DNA of 64,000 nucleotides from Alphaproteobacteria bacterium. Its GTDB lineage: Bacteria > Pseudomonadota > Alphaproteobacteria > Rhizobiales > Xanthobacteraceae. The notes under the pieces were generated by a model that was not told the DNA's origin, ran no database searches, and was given only the letters and a program-made list of their open reading frames with translations. The stretch covers positions 1 to 64,000 of the forward strand of contig VGEP01000007.1 of the NCBI GenBank assembly GCA_016869215.1, written 5' to 3'. Positions within the stretch are counted from its first letter, which is position 1. Every line of letters starts with the position of its first letter. The translations under genes were made by a program, and so were the position numbers. Positions 1 through 9,784 of the stretch are shown one piece after another.

Positions 1-374
1 GCGCCGGGTAGCGGGCGTTGTGGTGCGGCACCGGCTTGCGGCCGTTGCGGAGCCGCGCCGGCTTGAGGACGTTGCACGGTGGCGCCCGGACGTTGCGGCG
101 CGGTACCCGCAGCCACAGGCCGCTGCGATGCTGGGTGCGCGGGACGTTGCGCCTGCGGCGCGCCGGCAGCGGCGGGACGCTGGGGTGCCGACTGCGGCGG
201 TCGGGCGACGGGTTGCGGCGGACGCGATATCGGCTGCTGCGGCCGTCCGGACGGTTGCGGCGGGCGCACGGCGCCAACTCCGGGTCCAGATCCAGGTCCT
301 GCTCCCGGCCCTGCTCCTGGCCCGGGCGGACGGCCCCGGCCGTTGCCGCCGGGCGGTTGACCGGTCGAATTCAC
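1..374 (-). CDS. Partial CDS (N-terminus only, runs off left edge): Pro/Gln/Arg-rich low-complexity protein, possibly the N-terminal extension of endolytic transglycosylase MltG
   Basis: Manual minus-strand reading from a GTG at 374 gives VNSTGQPPGGNGRGRPPGPGAGPG...PQRPQAGAAPQRPQAGAAPQRPLPG with no stop to the window edge; lies directly downstream of fabF, where mltG usually sits in Rhizobiales. No catalytic domain visible. Confidence 0.45.
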   Translation of the reverse strand, partial: MNSTGQPPGGNGRGRPPGPGAGPGAGPGSGPGVGAVRPPQPSGRPQQPISRPPQPVARPPQSAPQRPAAAGAPQAQRPAHPASQRPVAAGTAPQRPGATVQRPQAGAAPQRPQAGAAPQRPLPG

Positions 375-606
375 CGTCTATCCCCCGCCCTCATGAACCG
401 ACAGTCCCGATTGCGAAACCACCTGCCCAGCAATCGCAAGCCGCGCTGCCGCGCATGCTCGCAGATTTTCCGCGCGCTGCCCATGACTTTGCTGCCGGAC
501 GTCCCGAACGTGTCCCCGGAATCGCACATGGAAAGCAAATATGGCGAAAGGGTGGACGGCACGGACCTAGTTCGAACCGGAGCAGGCCGGCCACGACGGC
601 GCGGCC

Positions 607-1869
607 TCACGCGCAACGCCGGAAGATCAGCGAAGCGTTCGTTCCTCCGAAGCCGAACGAATTGGACAGCACCGTATCGATATCGCGCTGGCGCGACTTG
701 TGCGGCACGAGGTCGATCGGCGTATCGACCGACGGATTGTCGAGATTGAGCGTCGGCGGCGCCACCCGGTCGCGGATCGCAAGCAGGGAAAAGATCGCCT
801 CGACCGCGCCGGCGGCGCCCAACAGGTGCCCGATCGACGATTTGGTCGATGACATCGAAATCTTGCCCGCGGCATTGCCGACCAGGCGCTGCACCGCACC
901 AAGCTCGATCTCGTCGCCGAGCGGCGTCGAGGTGCCGTGCGCGTTGATGTAGTCGATTTCGCCCGGCTGGATCCCGGCGCGCTTGATCGCTGCGGTCATG
1001 CAGCGAAACGCGCCGTCGCCGTCGGAGGTCGGCGCGGTGATGTGGAAGGCGTCGCCCGACATGCCGTAGCCGATCAGCTCAGCATAGATTTTCGCACCGC
1101 GCGCCTTGGCATGTTCGTACTCTTCGAGGACCACGACGCCGGCGCCCTCTCCCATCAGGAAGCCGTCGCGGTCCTTGTCGTAGGGGCGCGAGGCCTTGGT
1201 CGGCGTGTCGTTGAAGCCGGTGGTGAGCGCACGCACTGCGGCGAAGCCCGCAAGCGAAATCCGGTTGACCGGCGACTCGGTGCCGCCCGCCACCATAACG
1301 TCGGCGTCGCCGAGCGCGATCATGCGCCCGGCGTCGCCGATCGCATGCGAGCCGGTCGAGCAGGCGGTGACGACGGCCGAGTTCGGACCTTTCAGTCCGT
1401 GCTCGATGGAGACGTAGCCCGAGGCAAGATTGATGATGCGGCCGGGAATGAAGAACGGCGACACGCGCCGCGGGCCGCGATCGTGCAGCGTGATGGCGGT
1501 CTCCGCGATTCCCTCGACGCCGCCGATACCCGCCCCGATCATCACGCCGGTCGCGCATTGATCGTCATGGGTCTTCGGATGCCAGCCAGCGTCGTCGAGC
1601 GCCTGCTTGGCGGCGCACATCGCAAACACGATGAACTTGTCGACCTTGCGCTGCTCCTTCGGCTCCATCCACTGGTCGGGGTTGTATGTCCCGCCCGAGC
1701 CGTCGCCGAGCGGGATCACGCCTGCGATCCGGCACGAAATGTCGGAGACTTCGAACGTGTCAATCTTGCGTGCGCCGCTCTCGCCCGCAATCAGGCGCCG
1801 CCAGGTGTCGTCGACCCCGCAGGCCAGCGGGGTCACCATGCCCAGTCCTGTGACGACGACGCGTCTCAT
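607..1869 (-). CDS. fabF: Beta-ketoacyl-ACP synthase II
   Basis: MRRVVVTGLGMVTPLACGVDDTW..., VVTACSTGSHAIGDA active-site Cys, NAHGTSTPLGD, NSFGFGGTN; next to acpP. Confidence 0.97.
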   Translation of the reverse strand: MRRVVVTGLGMVTPLACGVDDTWRRLIAGESGARKIDTFEVSDISCRIAGVIPLGDGSGGTYNPDQWMEPKEQRKVDKFIVFAMCAAKQALDDAGWHPKTHDDQCATGVMIGAGIGGVEGIAETAITLHDRGPRRVSPFFIPGRIINLASGYVSIEHGLKGPNSAVVTACSTGSHAIGDAGRMIALGDADVMVAGGTESPVNRISLAGFAAVRALTTGFNDTPTKASRPYDKDRDGFLMGEGAGVVVLEEYEHAKARGAKIYAELIGYGMSGDAFHITAPTSDGDGAFRCMTAAIKRAGIQPGEIDYINAHGTSTPLGDEIELGAVQRLVGNAAGKISMSSTKSSIGHLLGAAGAVEAIFSLLAIRDRVAPPTLNLDNPSVDTPIDLVPHKSRQRDIDTVLSNSFGFGGTNASLIFRRCA

Positions 1870-2005
1870 TTGCGCTCCCAGACCTCGCACTCACCGAACG
1901 GGCGCCGCAGCCGCCGGCTCCGGCGAACGCCGGGACCGTCGATGATATCCCTCATTGAAGGAATGTACCCGGCGAGCGCAGCTTGGCTGGCGGCTCAGGC
2001 GGCCG

Positions 2006-2245
2006 TCAACTCTTGGCGTTCTTTTCGAGGAACTTGACCGCGTCGCCCACGGTCAGAATGGTTTCCGCCGCGTCGTCGGGAATCTCGCAGCCGAACTCCT
2101 CCTCGAAGGCCATCACGAGTTCGACGGTATCGAGGCTGTCGGCACCGAGGTCGTCGATGAAGCTCGCCCCTTCGGTGACCTTGTCGGGCTCGACGCCCAG
2201 ATGCTCCACGACGATCTTCTTCACCCGCTCGCCGATATCACTCAT
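2006..2245 (-). CDS. acpP: Acyl carrier protein
   Basis: 79 aa, [19 protein letters not shown] phosphopantetheine motif. Confidence 0.98.
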   Translation of the reverse strand: MSDIGERVKKIVVEHLGVEPDKVTEGASFIDDLGADSLDTVELVMAFEEEFGCEIPDDAAETILTVGDAVKFLEKNAKS

Positions 2246-2477
2246 CGTCTGAACCTCTAGTTTGATTTGGGCTCGATCAACGACCCAGAGTCACGTGTTA
2301 GGCGTCAACGCGGCACGAGTTCCGCCGTGAGAGACGAGGTGGATTGGCTCGGTCGCGAGCGGACCGCTTGTCGCCCTCGCCCTTCCGGTTTCCCCCGCCG
2401 GGCTTGCGTTCGGTTAACATACTTCGAATGCCTTGACCAGCCGAGGGAAAGCCGCGTGCCACAGCCTTGCGCGACCG

Positions 2478-3212
2478 TCAAATCATCGCCATTCCGCCGT
2501 TGACGTGCAGGGTTTGGCCGGTGACGTAGGCCGCCTCGTCGGACGCAAGATAGAGTACGGCCGCCGCGACGTCGGCCCCCTCGCCGAGCCGGCCCGCCGG
2601 AACCATCGCGAGAATCGCCTCGCGCTGTTTGTCGTTGAGTTTGTCGGTCATCGGCGTCGCGATGAAGCCCGGCGCCACGCAATTCGCGGTCACGCCGCGC
2701 TTGGCGTATTCCTTGCCGATCGACTTGAACATGCCGATCATGCCGGCCTTGGTCGCGGTATAGTTGCTCTGGCCCGGATTGCCGGTGACGCCCACCACCG
2801 AAGTGATCCCGATCAGGCGGCCGAAGCGGCGGCGCATCATGCCCTTCACCGCGGCGCGCGCGAGCCGGAAGGTCGCAGTGAGATTGACCGACAGCACCTG
2901 ATCCCAGTCCTCATCCCGCATCTGCACCAGCAGATTGTCCTTGGTGACGCCGGCGTTGGCCACGAGAATGTCGAGCTGGCCCAGCGCATCCTCGGCCTTG
3001 GGGACCAGCGCCTCGACCGCCTCTGCGTTTCCGAGATCGCACGGCAATATCACCGCGCCGCCCAGCTCGGCCGCAAGTGCGTCGAGCGCCTCGCGGCGGG
3101 TGCCGGATATGGCGACCCGCGCGCCCTGTGCCTGCAGCGTGCGCGCGATCGCGCCGCCGATGCCGCCGCTGGCACCCGTGACGAGTGCGGTCTTGCCGGT
3201 CAGGTCGAACAT
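2478..3212 (-). CDS. fabG: 3-oxoacyl-ACP reductase
   Basis: SDR with TGASGGIGGAIA, YTATKAG; between acpP and fabD. Confidence 0.96.
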   Translation of the reverse strand: MFDLTGKTALVTGASGGIGGAIARTLQAQGARVAISGTRREALDALAAELGGAVILPCDLGNAEAVEALVPKAEDALGQLDILVANAGVTKDNLLVQMRDEDWDQVLSVNLTATFRLARAAVKGMMRRRFGRLIGITSVVGVTGNPGQSNYTATKAGMIGMFKSIGKEYAKRGVTANCVAPGFIATPMTDKLNDKQREAILAMVPAGRLGEGADVAAAVLYLASDEAAYVTGQTLHVNGGMAMI

Positions 3213-3242
3213 GTTGGGGCCCCTCTGAGACGCGCCACGCTG

Positions 3243-4205
3243 CTAGCCACCACGCGCCGCCTTGAACGCCGCAACGTCCTCCGGCGTTCCGACCGCGCTG
3301 CCGGTCGCGCCTTCGGCGATGCGCTTGAGCAGGCCCGTGAGAACCTTGCCCGCGCCGACCTCGTAGAACTGCATCACGCCCTGCCCGGCCATGCACTCCA
3401 CGCACTCGCGCCAGCGCACCGTGCCGGTGACCTGCTCGACGAGACGTTTCACAATTTCCTGCGGATCGGTAATCGGCGCGGCCAGCACATTCGCGACCAC
3501 CGGCACGACCGGGGCCTTCACGTTGGTCTTGGACAAAGCCTCGGCCATGGCGTCGGCGGCTGGCTTCATCAGCGCGCAATGGAAGGGCGCGGACACCGGC
3601 AGCAGCATTGCGCGGCGCACGCCCTTGCCCTTGGCGATTTCGATGGCGCGGTCCACCGCGGCCTTGTTGCCGGAGACCACCACCTGTCCGCCGCCGTTGT
3701 CGTTGGCGGCGTCGCAGACCTCGCCCTGCGCAGCCTCCGCGGCGATAGCCTTCGCGCCGACGAGATCGACCCCGATCAGCGCCGCCATTGCGCCGGTCCC
3801 GACCGGAACCGCCTTCTGCATGGCGTTGCCGCGGATGCGCAGGAGCCTGGCCGCATCGGTGACGGTGAACGCGCCGGCTGCGGCGAGCGCCGAATATTCG
3901 CCGAGCGAATGGCCAGCGACGAATTTCGCGTCACGCGAAAGATTGACGCCCGCCTCGGCTTCGAGCACCCGCATCGCCGCGACCGACACCGCCATCAGCG
4001 CGGGCTGGGCGTTTTCGGTCAGCGTGAGTTTCTCGGCCGGGCCTTCCCACATCGTCGCGGTGAGCTTTTCGCCCAGCGCCGCGTCGACCTCGTCGAACAC
4101 CGCGCGCGCGGGCGCAAACGCGTCCGCCAGCGCCTTGCCCATGCCGACCGCCTGGCTGCCCTGACCCGGAAATACGAAGGCTGCCGCCATCGCCTGCCCT
4201 TTCAT
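3243..4205 (-). CDS. fabD: Malonyl-CoA:ACP transacylase
   Basis: FVFPGQGSQAVGMGKAL, GHSLGEYSAL. Confidence 0.97.
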   Translation of the reverse strand: MKGQAMAAAFVFPGQGSQAVGMGKALADAFAPARAVFDEVDAALGEKLTATMWEGPAEKLTLTENAQPALMAVSVAAMRVLEAEAGVNLSRDAKFVAGHSLGEYSALAAAGAFTVTDAARLLRIRGNAMQKAVPVGTGAMAALIGVDLVGAKAIAAEAAQGEVCDAANDNGGGQVVVSGNKAAVDRAIEIAKGKGVRRAMLLPVSAPFHCALMKPAADAMAEALSKTNVKAPVVPVVANVLAAPITDPQEIVKRLVEQVTGTVRWRECVECMAGQGVMQFYEVGAGKVLTGLLKRIAEGATGSAVGTPEDVAAFKAARGG

Positions 4206-4242
4206 TCAACCCGCGCCGAAAAACGCCGAGATCGCGCGGGTG

Positions 4243-6012
4243 TCAAGCCGAGCCTTGCGCGGCGGGCATGAGCCCCGCTTCGCCGGCCTTGATCTGCAGG
4301 GCAAGGTACTTCGAATAGATGCGGCACTGCGCGAACGAGCCGGCGATGAACCACAGGCCGGGCTGCTTCGTGCGCACAAACATATTGCGCAGTTCGTTGC
4401 CCTCGCCAAAGCCCCAGATCGGGCCGACGCGGGCCGCCACCGCCTCGCCGAACAACTGCGCGACCTCCGCCTCCTGGCCTCTGTAGCCAGTCGCGAGCAC
4501 CACGAGATCGGCCTTCAGCGTCTCGCCGCTCTTCATGCGCGCACCGTCGGCGGCGAATTCGGCGATGTCGGAATATTGGATCAGACCGACCTCGCCTTTG
4601 ACGATCAGGTCGGAGCATCCGACGTTGAAATAGTAGCCGCCGCCGCGGGTCAGGTACTTGAATTGCCAGCCGGCGCCGTCGTCGCCGAAATCGAGCCGGA
4701 AACCCTTTTTCTCCAGCGCGTCCAGCAGCGGCAGATCGAGCATCCTCGCCTGCTCGGTCAGCGCGATGTGGCTCTTGCGCGAAAGCGCAAGCGGCACCGA
4801 CACCGTGATGAGATCGCAATCGTCGGTCGGCGGGCCCTCGTCGTAGAGCGCGTAGGGCAACTGCGCGCTCGGCTCGACCTGCACCACCATGGTCGTGCCG
4901 CGCTGCGCCAGCGTCGGCTTGGCGCCCGCCGAATGCAGGTCCTGCGCAATGTCGTGGCCGCTGGTGCCGGTGCCGAGGATCAGCGCCGCCTTGCCCCGCC
5001 ACGCCTCGCCGTCCACGTACTCGCTCGCGTGCATCACGGTGCCGCGAAATTTCTTCAGCGAGGGAATGTCGGGCACGATCGGGATGCCGCTGGCGCCGGT
5101 CGCCAGCACGACGTGCCGCGGCCGCATCGTGCGCCTGGTGCCGTCGGCCCGGCGCAGTGCGATGATCCAGCGTCGCGCGCTTTCGTCGTAGTCGCCACCC
5201 AAGAATTCGGTACCGGTCCAGAAGTTCAGCTCCATGCTCTCGGCATAGGACTCGAACCAGTTCGCGACCTTGTCCTTGGGGATGTAGCTTGGCCAGGTCG
5301 GTGGGAACGGCATGTAGGGCAGATGATTGACGTGCGCCTGATTGTGCAGCACCAGCGCGTGGTAGCGCTTGCGCCAGTTGTCGCCGATGCGCGCGCCGCG
5401 GTCGACGATCAGCGTGTCGACGTTCAACTGCGCAAGCCGCGCGGCGATCGACAGTCCGGCCTGCCCGCCGCCGACAACCAGCACCGCCGGATCGCGGTCG
5501 GCATAAGCCGCAGACGTCTTGCGTTGATCGAGCCAGTTCGGCCCGCGGAAGTCGCGCGCATAGACCTTGTCCTGGAACCGCGTGCGGCCGGACTGCTCCG
5601 CGTGTCCCTTGATCTGGTCGAGCGCGGTCAAAAGCGTCCAGCCCTTGGGCGCGCCGCCGGCCTCGACCAGCCGCACCACGCCGTTGCACACGCCCTGGCC
5701 GGTTTCGAACTGCAGGAATGCTTCGATGCAATCCTGGCCCGCGCGCGTCACGCGCCGGGGCGGCGTGCGGTCCGGATCGATCCGGAAGCCCTGCGGGCGA
5801 GCGCGAACCGCGGCGGTCTTGAGTGCACCGAGCGCCGCGTCCCGGCCGTCGAGGGTCTGGATCGCCCAGGTCAGCGCCAGAACGTCCCGCCAGTGGCAGT
5901 CCGGCCGGAACAGCGCCCGCAGGGCCGCCTCGCCCGTGCCGGCGAGCGCCCGCTCGAAGTCCACGAGCCATGTCTCGACCAAGGCGGAGATGGCGTCGTT
6001 TTTGGCCAGCAT
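4243..6012 (-). CDS. FAD-dependent NAD(P)-binding monooxygenase (FMO-like) with N-terminal NTF2/SnoaL-like region
   Basis: VLVVGGGQAGLSIAARL dinucleotide-binding motif, LGTGTSGHDIAQDL, VLATGYRGQEAEV; N-terminal ~150 aa resembles an NTF2-like domain. Confidence 0.85.
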   Translation of the reverse strand: MLAKNDAISALVETWLVDFERALAGTGEAALRALFRPDCHWRDVLALTWAIQTLDGRDAALGALKTAAVRARPQGFRIDPDRTPPRRVTRAGQDCIEAFLQFETGQGVCNGVVRLVEAGGAPKGWTLLTALDQIKGHAEQSGRTRFQDKVYARDFRGPNWLDQRKTSAAYADRDPAVLVVGGGQAGLSIAARLAQLNVDTLIVDRGARIGDNWRKRYHALVLHNQAHVNHLPYMPFPPTWPSYIPKDKVANWFESYAESMELNFWTGTEFLGGDYDESARRWIIALRRADGTRRTMRPRHVVLATGASGIPIVPDIPSLKKFRGTVMHASEYVDGEAWRGKAALILGTGTSGHDIAQDLHSAGAKPTLAQRGTTMVVQVEPSAQLPYALYDEGPPTDDCDLITVSVPLALSRKSHIALTEQARMLDLPLLDALEKKGFRLDFGDDGAGWQFKYLTRGGGYYFNVGCSDLIVKGEVGLIQYSDIAEFAADGARMKSGETLKADLVVLATGYRGQEAEVAQLFGEAVAARVGPIWGFGEGNELRNMFVRTKQPGLWFIAGSFAQCRIYSKYLALQIKAGEAGLMPAAQGSA

Positions 6013-6324
6013 TCGCGCTCTCAAACTCGATTTCGGAGGGTAGGCCCCGCAATATTTAACCGATTTGGCCGGACGCAGCGAGGTCCGCAACGCGCCAGCC
6101 GTCCCGGAAGCTTGCGTTCGGGCCGGAAATCCCTATAAACGCCGCGTTCCGTCGATCGGCCGGGAGCTGAACGGACGGCCGTCTTGAGCCTTCTTGAGGG
6201 ATCGAGGCGGTAGGGCCAGGTGGCCCGTCGTCCCGTGTTCCCGCCTTCAGAGCGTTCGAGCCTTTCCGAAGGGCTCGAAGGGCTTGGCGCCGAAAGACGG
6301 TTGGAAACAGAGGAAAGGCAATTC

Positions 6325-6777
6325 ATGCCGCTATACGAGCACGTGTATCTGGCGCGCCAGGATCTTGGCGCGCAGCAGGTCGAAGACCTGACCAAGCAGT
6401 TCCAGGGCGTCATCGAGCAGATGGGCGGCAAGGTCGCCAAGGTGGAATACTGGGGCGTCAAGACGCTCAGCTTCCGCATCAACAAGAACCGCAAGGCGCA
6501 CTTTACGCTGTTGAACCTCGACGCGCCGCCGGCCGCGGTCGCCGAGATCGAGCGCCAGCAGCGCATCAACGAAGACGTCCTGCGCTACATGACCGTGCGG
6601 GTCGAGGAACTCGAGGAAGGCCCGTCGGCGATGATGCGCAAGGTCGATCGCGACCGCGAGCGCGACGAGCGCGGCGGCGGCCGCTTCGGCGACCGTGAAG
6701 ACCGCGGCGGCCGCTTCGGCGACCGCCCCCGTCGCGACCGTGACGACGACCGTCGCCCGCGCGGCGACAGCGAATAA
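6325..6777 (+). CDS. rpsF: 30S ribosomal protein S6 with RGG/DR-rich C-terminal tail
   Basis: [22 protein letters not shown]...; followed by rpsR. Confidence 0.97.
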   Translation: MPLYEHVYLARQDLGAQQVEDLTKQFQGVIEQMGGKVAKVEYWGVKTLSFRINKNRKAHFTLLNLDAPPAAVAEIERQQRINEDVLRYMTVRVEELEEGPSAMMRKVDRDRERDERGGGRFGDREDRGGRFGDRPRRDRDDDRRPRGDSE

Positions 6778-6800
6778 GCTGCGACGGAGGAGTAACGATC

Positions 6801-7067
6801 ATGGCATTCGGTTCCTCCCAGGGCGGTGGTGGCGGCGGCGGTGCACGGCGTCCCTTCTTCCGCCGGCGCAAGACCTGCCCGTTCTCCGGCGCCAACGCTC
6901 CGAAGATCGACTACAAGGACACGCGGCTGTTGCAGCGCTATGTGTCCGAGCGCGGCAAGATCGTGCCGAGCCGGATCACGGCGGTGTCGGCCAAGAAGCA
7001 GCGCGAACTCGCCAAGGCAATCAAGCGTTCGCGGTTCCTGGGGCTGCTGCCCTACGTGATCCGCTAA
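6801..7067 (+). CDS. rpsR: 30S ribosomal protein S18
   Basis: [71 protein letters not shown]. Confidence 0.98.
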   Translation: MAFGSSQGGGGGGGARRPFFRRRKTCPFSGANAPKIDYKDTRLLQRYVSERGKIVPSRITAVSAKKQRELAKAIKRSRFLGLLPYVIR

Positions 7068-7170
7068 CGCAGACGAACGAAATCGAGGCGTTCGGGAAAG
7101 GTCCCGGGCGCCGATGGTTGGGACGGACGTCGATCCGTCCCTAACCGCTCGAAAGGAGCGGGACAGCTCG

Positions 7171-8148
7171 ATGGCGCCAATCATACTCATCGGAATCAGC
7201 GCAGGCGCGGCGACGGCGCTGCTATTTGCGTCGGTCGCGTCCGGCTCGCCGCTGTCGGTGCTGCTGTTCTATCTCGCGCCGTTGCCGATCCTGATCGCGG
7301 CGCTGGGCTGGAGCCATCTGGCGGCGCTGATCGCGGCCGTCGTCGCCTCGGCGAGCCTCGCCGCGATCTTCGGCTCGTTCTTCTTCATCGCGTTCCTGAT
7401 CGGCGTCGGCCTGCCGGCCTGGTGGCTCGGCTACCTCGCACTGCTGGCGCGGCCCGTAACCAACGGCGCCGGCACCCCCGATGGGCTCGAATGGTATCCG
7501 GTGGGTTTCCTCGTCGTCTGGGCGGCGATGCTGAGCGCTGCGATCGTCATCGCCGCAATCCTCAACTTCGGCACCGACCAGCAGAGCTTCCAGGCCGCGC
7601 TGCGCACCGGCCTGGAGCGCATGTTCCGCATCCATGCCGGCGGCGGGGGGGCCACGCCGCCCGGCCTGCCCGACCGCAGCAAACTGATCGATTTCATGGT
7701 GGTCGCATTGCCGCCGGCCGCGGCCGTGCTCACCACCATCACCAGCACGGTCAACCTGTGGCTCGCCGACAAGATCGTGCGGGTATCGGGCCGCGGGCGC
7801 AGACCTCAGCCCGAGCTTTCGGAGATGCAGTTTCCGAACTACGCGCCGATGCTGGCGGCGGTCGCGATCGCCGGGTCGTTCCTGCCGGGATTGCCCGGCA
7901 TCGCCTCAGGCGTACTCGGCGCCGCGATGTTGATCGCCTACACCGTCATGGGCTTCGCAGTGCTGCATTCGCTAACGCGCGGCATGAACGCGCGTCCGTT
8001 CATGCTCGGCAGCGTCTACGTCGCCGTCATGGTGTTCGGCTGGCCTGCGCTGATCGTCGCGCTGCTCGGCCTTGCGGAGGCCGCCTTCGATTTTCGCGGC
8101 CGCGCCGCGCGCAAGCGCGGACCGCCGCCGCCCCCGTCCATCACTTGA
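7171..8148 (+). CDS. Multi-pass membrane protein, DUF2232-like, in ribosomal protein operon
   Basis: Several hydrophobic segments; sits between rpsR and rplI, a typical Rhizobiales arrangement. Confidence 0.75.
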   Translation: MAPIILIGISAGAATALLFASVASGSPLSVLLFYLAPLPILIAALGWSHLAALIAAVVASASLAAIFGSFFFIAFLIGVGLPAWWLGYLALLARPVTNGAGTPDGLEWYPVGFLVVWAAMLSAAIVIAAILNFGTDQQSFQAALRTGLERMFRIHAGGGGATPPGLPDRSKLIDFMVVALPPAAAVLTTITSTVNLWLADKIVRVSGRGRRPQPELSEMQFPNYAPMLAAVAIAGSFLPGLPGIASGVLGAAMLIAYTVMGFAVLHSLTRGMNARPFMLGSVYVAVMVFGWPALIVALLGLAEAAFDFRGRAARKRGPPPPPSIT

Positions 8149-8185
8149 AACCGAAATCCCGAAAAACCGATAACGGAGAAAGACA

Positions 8186-8806
8186 ATGGAAGTGATCCTC
8201 CTCGAACGCGTCGCCAAGCTCGGCCAGATGGGTGACGTCGTGCGCGTGCGCGACGGCTTTGCGCGCAACTTTCTGCTGCCGAAGGGCAAGGCTCTGCGCG
8301 CCACGCAGGCCAACAAGACGAAATTCGAGTCCATGAAGGTCGATCTTCAGGCCAAGAACCTCGCTGCGAAAGGCGACGCCGAAAAGCTCGGCCAGAAGCT
8401 CGAAGGCAAGTCCGTCACCGCGCTGCGCCAGGCTTCCGAATCGGGCCAGCTCTACGGCTCGGTATCACCGCGCGACATCGCGGCGCTGCTCAGCGACAGC
8501 GGCGTGGCCATCGACCGCAACCAGATCGCGCTCAACGTTCCGATCAAGACCATCGGCGCGCACAAGGTTCCGCTCGTGCTGCATCCGGAGGTCGAACTGA
8601 CTGTGACGGTTTACGTGGCGCGCAGCGCCGACGAGGCCGAGCGGCTGGCGCGTGGCGAGGACGTGACGGTTCGCCGCGAACTCACCGACGAAGAAGAGGT
8701 CAAGGCAGAAGCCGCGGCGGCGGCGGCCGACCTGTTCGAGCCCGAAGCGGCGGCGGCCCGCAGCGGCGGCAAGGACGCGGGCGAGGAAACCGCCGCGAAG
8801 GCGTAA
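8186..8806 (+). CDS. rplI: 50S ribosomal protein L9
   Basis: [36 protein letters not shown]. Confidence 0.97.
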   Translation: MEVILLERVAKLGQMGDVVRVRDGFARNFLLPKGKALRATQANKTKFESMKVDLQAKNLAAKGDAEKLGQKLEGKSVTALRQASESGQLYGSVSPRDIAALLSDSGVAIDRNQIALNVPIKTIGAHKVPLVLHPEVELTVTVYVARSADEAERLARGEDVTVRRELTDEEEVKAEAAAAAADLFEPEAAAARSGGKDAGEETAAKA

Positions 8807-8886
8807 CGCTGCGGCCAGACCTGACGCGAGACAACCGCAACGATCGGTGCGCGGCCGCCCGGCCGCGCGCCCTCAGCCGGCATATC

Positions 8887-9543
8887 TCAGTCGAAAATAT
8901 CCCACTGCTTGGGCTTGGGCGGCTCGGGCGGAGGTGCGGGCGGCTCAGGCGCGGCGGGTGCGGCAGCCGCAGGCGCCTGGCGTGCGGCGCGCTGGGCCGC
9001 ACGCTGGGCTGCGCGCTGCTGGGCCGGCGTGAGCTTCTGCTCAGGTTTTGGCGAAGCTTCGGGCTTGGGCGCTGCTTCAGGCTTTGCCGCGGCTTCAGGC
9101 TTTGCCGCGGCTTCAGGCTTGGGCGCCGGCTCCGGCTTGGCCCGTGTCGCAGTCGCCGGCGGAGCCGCGGGCTCCTCGGTTCGAGCGGCCGAACGCGCCG
9201 GTGGCTTGGCACCGGGCTGCGCCTGTCGCCGCGCTTTCGGGTCGGCGGGCGGCGCCGCGTTGGCGAGGCCCGCAAGATAGCCGGCAATCGCCGCGGCGCT
9301 CTCGCGGCTGTTGGTGTAGTGCGCGCGAAGGAAGCTCGCGAGGCCGCCCTGGCCCATCCCCTTGGCAAGACCCAGCGGGCTGGAATGGCAGCCGGAGCCT
9401 GTGCAATCCGACGAGAAAAGCTGCTGAGCGGTCTTGTTGGCGCTGAAGTTTTCCTGGGCGTTGACGAGCGATCCCGCGGCGGCAACCGCGAGCCAGATCG
9501 ATGTTGCAGTGCACAGTAATGCCGGAAGCCGGGCTCGACGCAT
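8887..9543 (-). CDS. Secreted protein with cytochrome c-like segment and Ala/Pro/Lys-rich repeat tail
   Basis: Signal-like N-terminus MRRARLPALLCTATSIWLAVAAAGSLVNAQ; LFSSDCTGSGCHSSPLGLAKGMGQGGLASFLRAHYTNSRESAAAIAGYLAGL; tail KPEAAAKPEAAAKPEAAPKPEASPKPEQ. Confidence 0.7.
   Translation of the reverse strand: MRRARLPALLCTATSIWLAVAAAGSLVNAQENFSANKTAQQLFSSDCTGSGCHSSPLGLAKGMGQGGLASFLRAHYTNSRESAAAIAGYLAGLANAAPPADPKARRQAQPGAKPPARSAARTEEPAAPPATATRAKPEPAPKPEAAAKPEAAAKPEAAPKPEASPKPEQKLTPAQQRAAQRAAQRAARQAPAAAAPAAPEPPAPPPEPPKPKQWDIFD
9056..9124. repeat. 18-bp in-frame tandem repeat (gcttcaggctttgccgcg) inside the CDS at 8887-9543
   Basis: Two adjacent exact copies at 9074-9091 and 9092-9109 flanked by degenerate copies; encodes KPEAAA repeats. 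Confidence 0.85.
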
Positions 9544-9784
9544 CGATCCGAACAACCTCACCTCCCTGCCCGCCGCCGCCGAACCATCCGTGCCCGGTCT
9601 TACCCCATATTCGCGCGAAAGTGAGGCCGACAAGACCGAACCCTGAGCCTTGTCCCAGCATTGCCGCCCACGTGCAACTTTGGTCTAATAAGGGCGTCCA
9701 CTAAGCGGTTTCCGCTTTGTCTGCGGAACCAGCCGGCCGGAGGCGTCCGGACGGGCAGTGGCAGTCAAGTGGCGAGGGCGGCCA

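Noticed and set aside
937-2037. 366-aa plus-strand ORF over fabF
   Set aside because: Antisense to a clear fabF; no recognisable domain.
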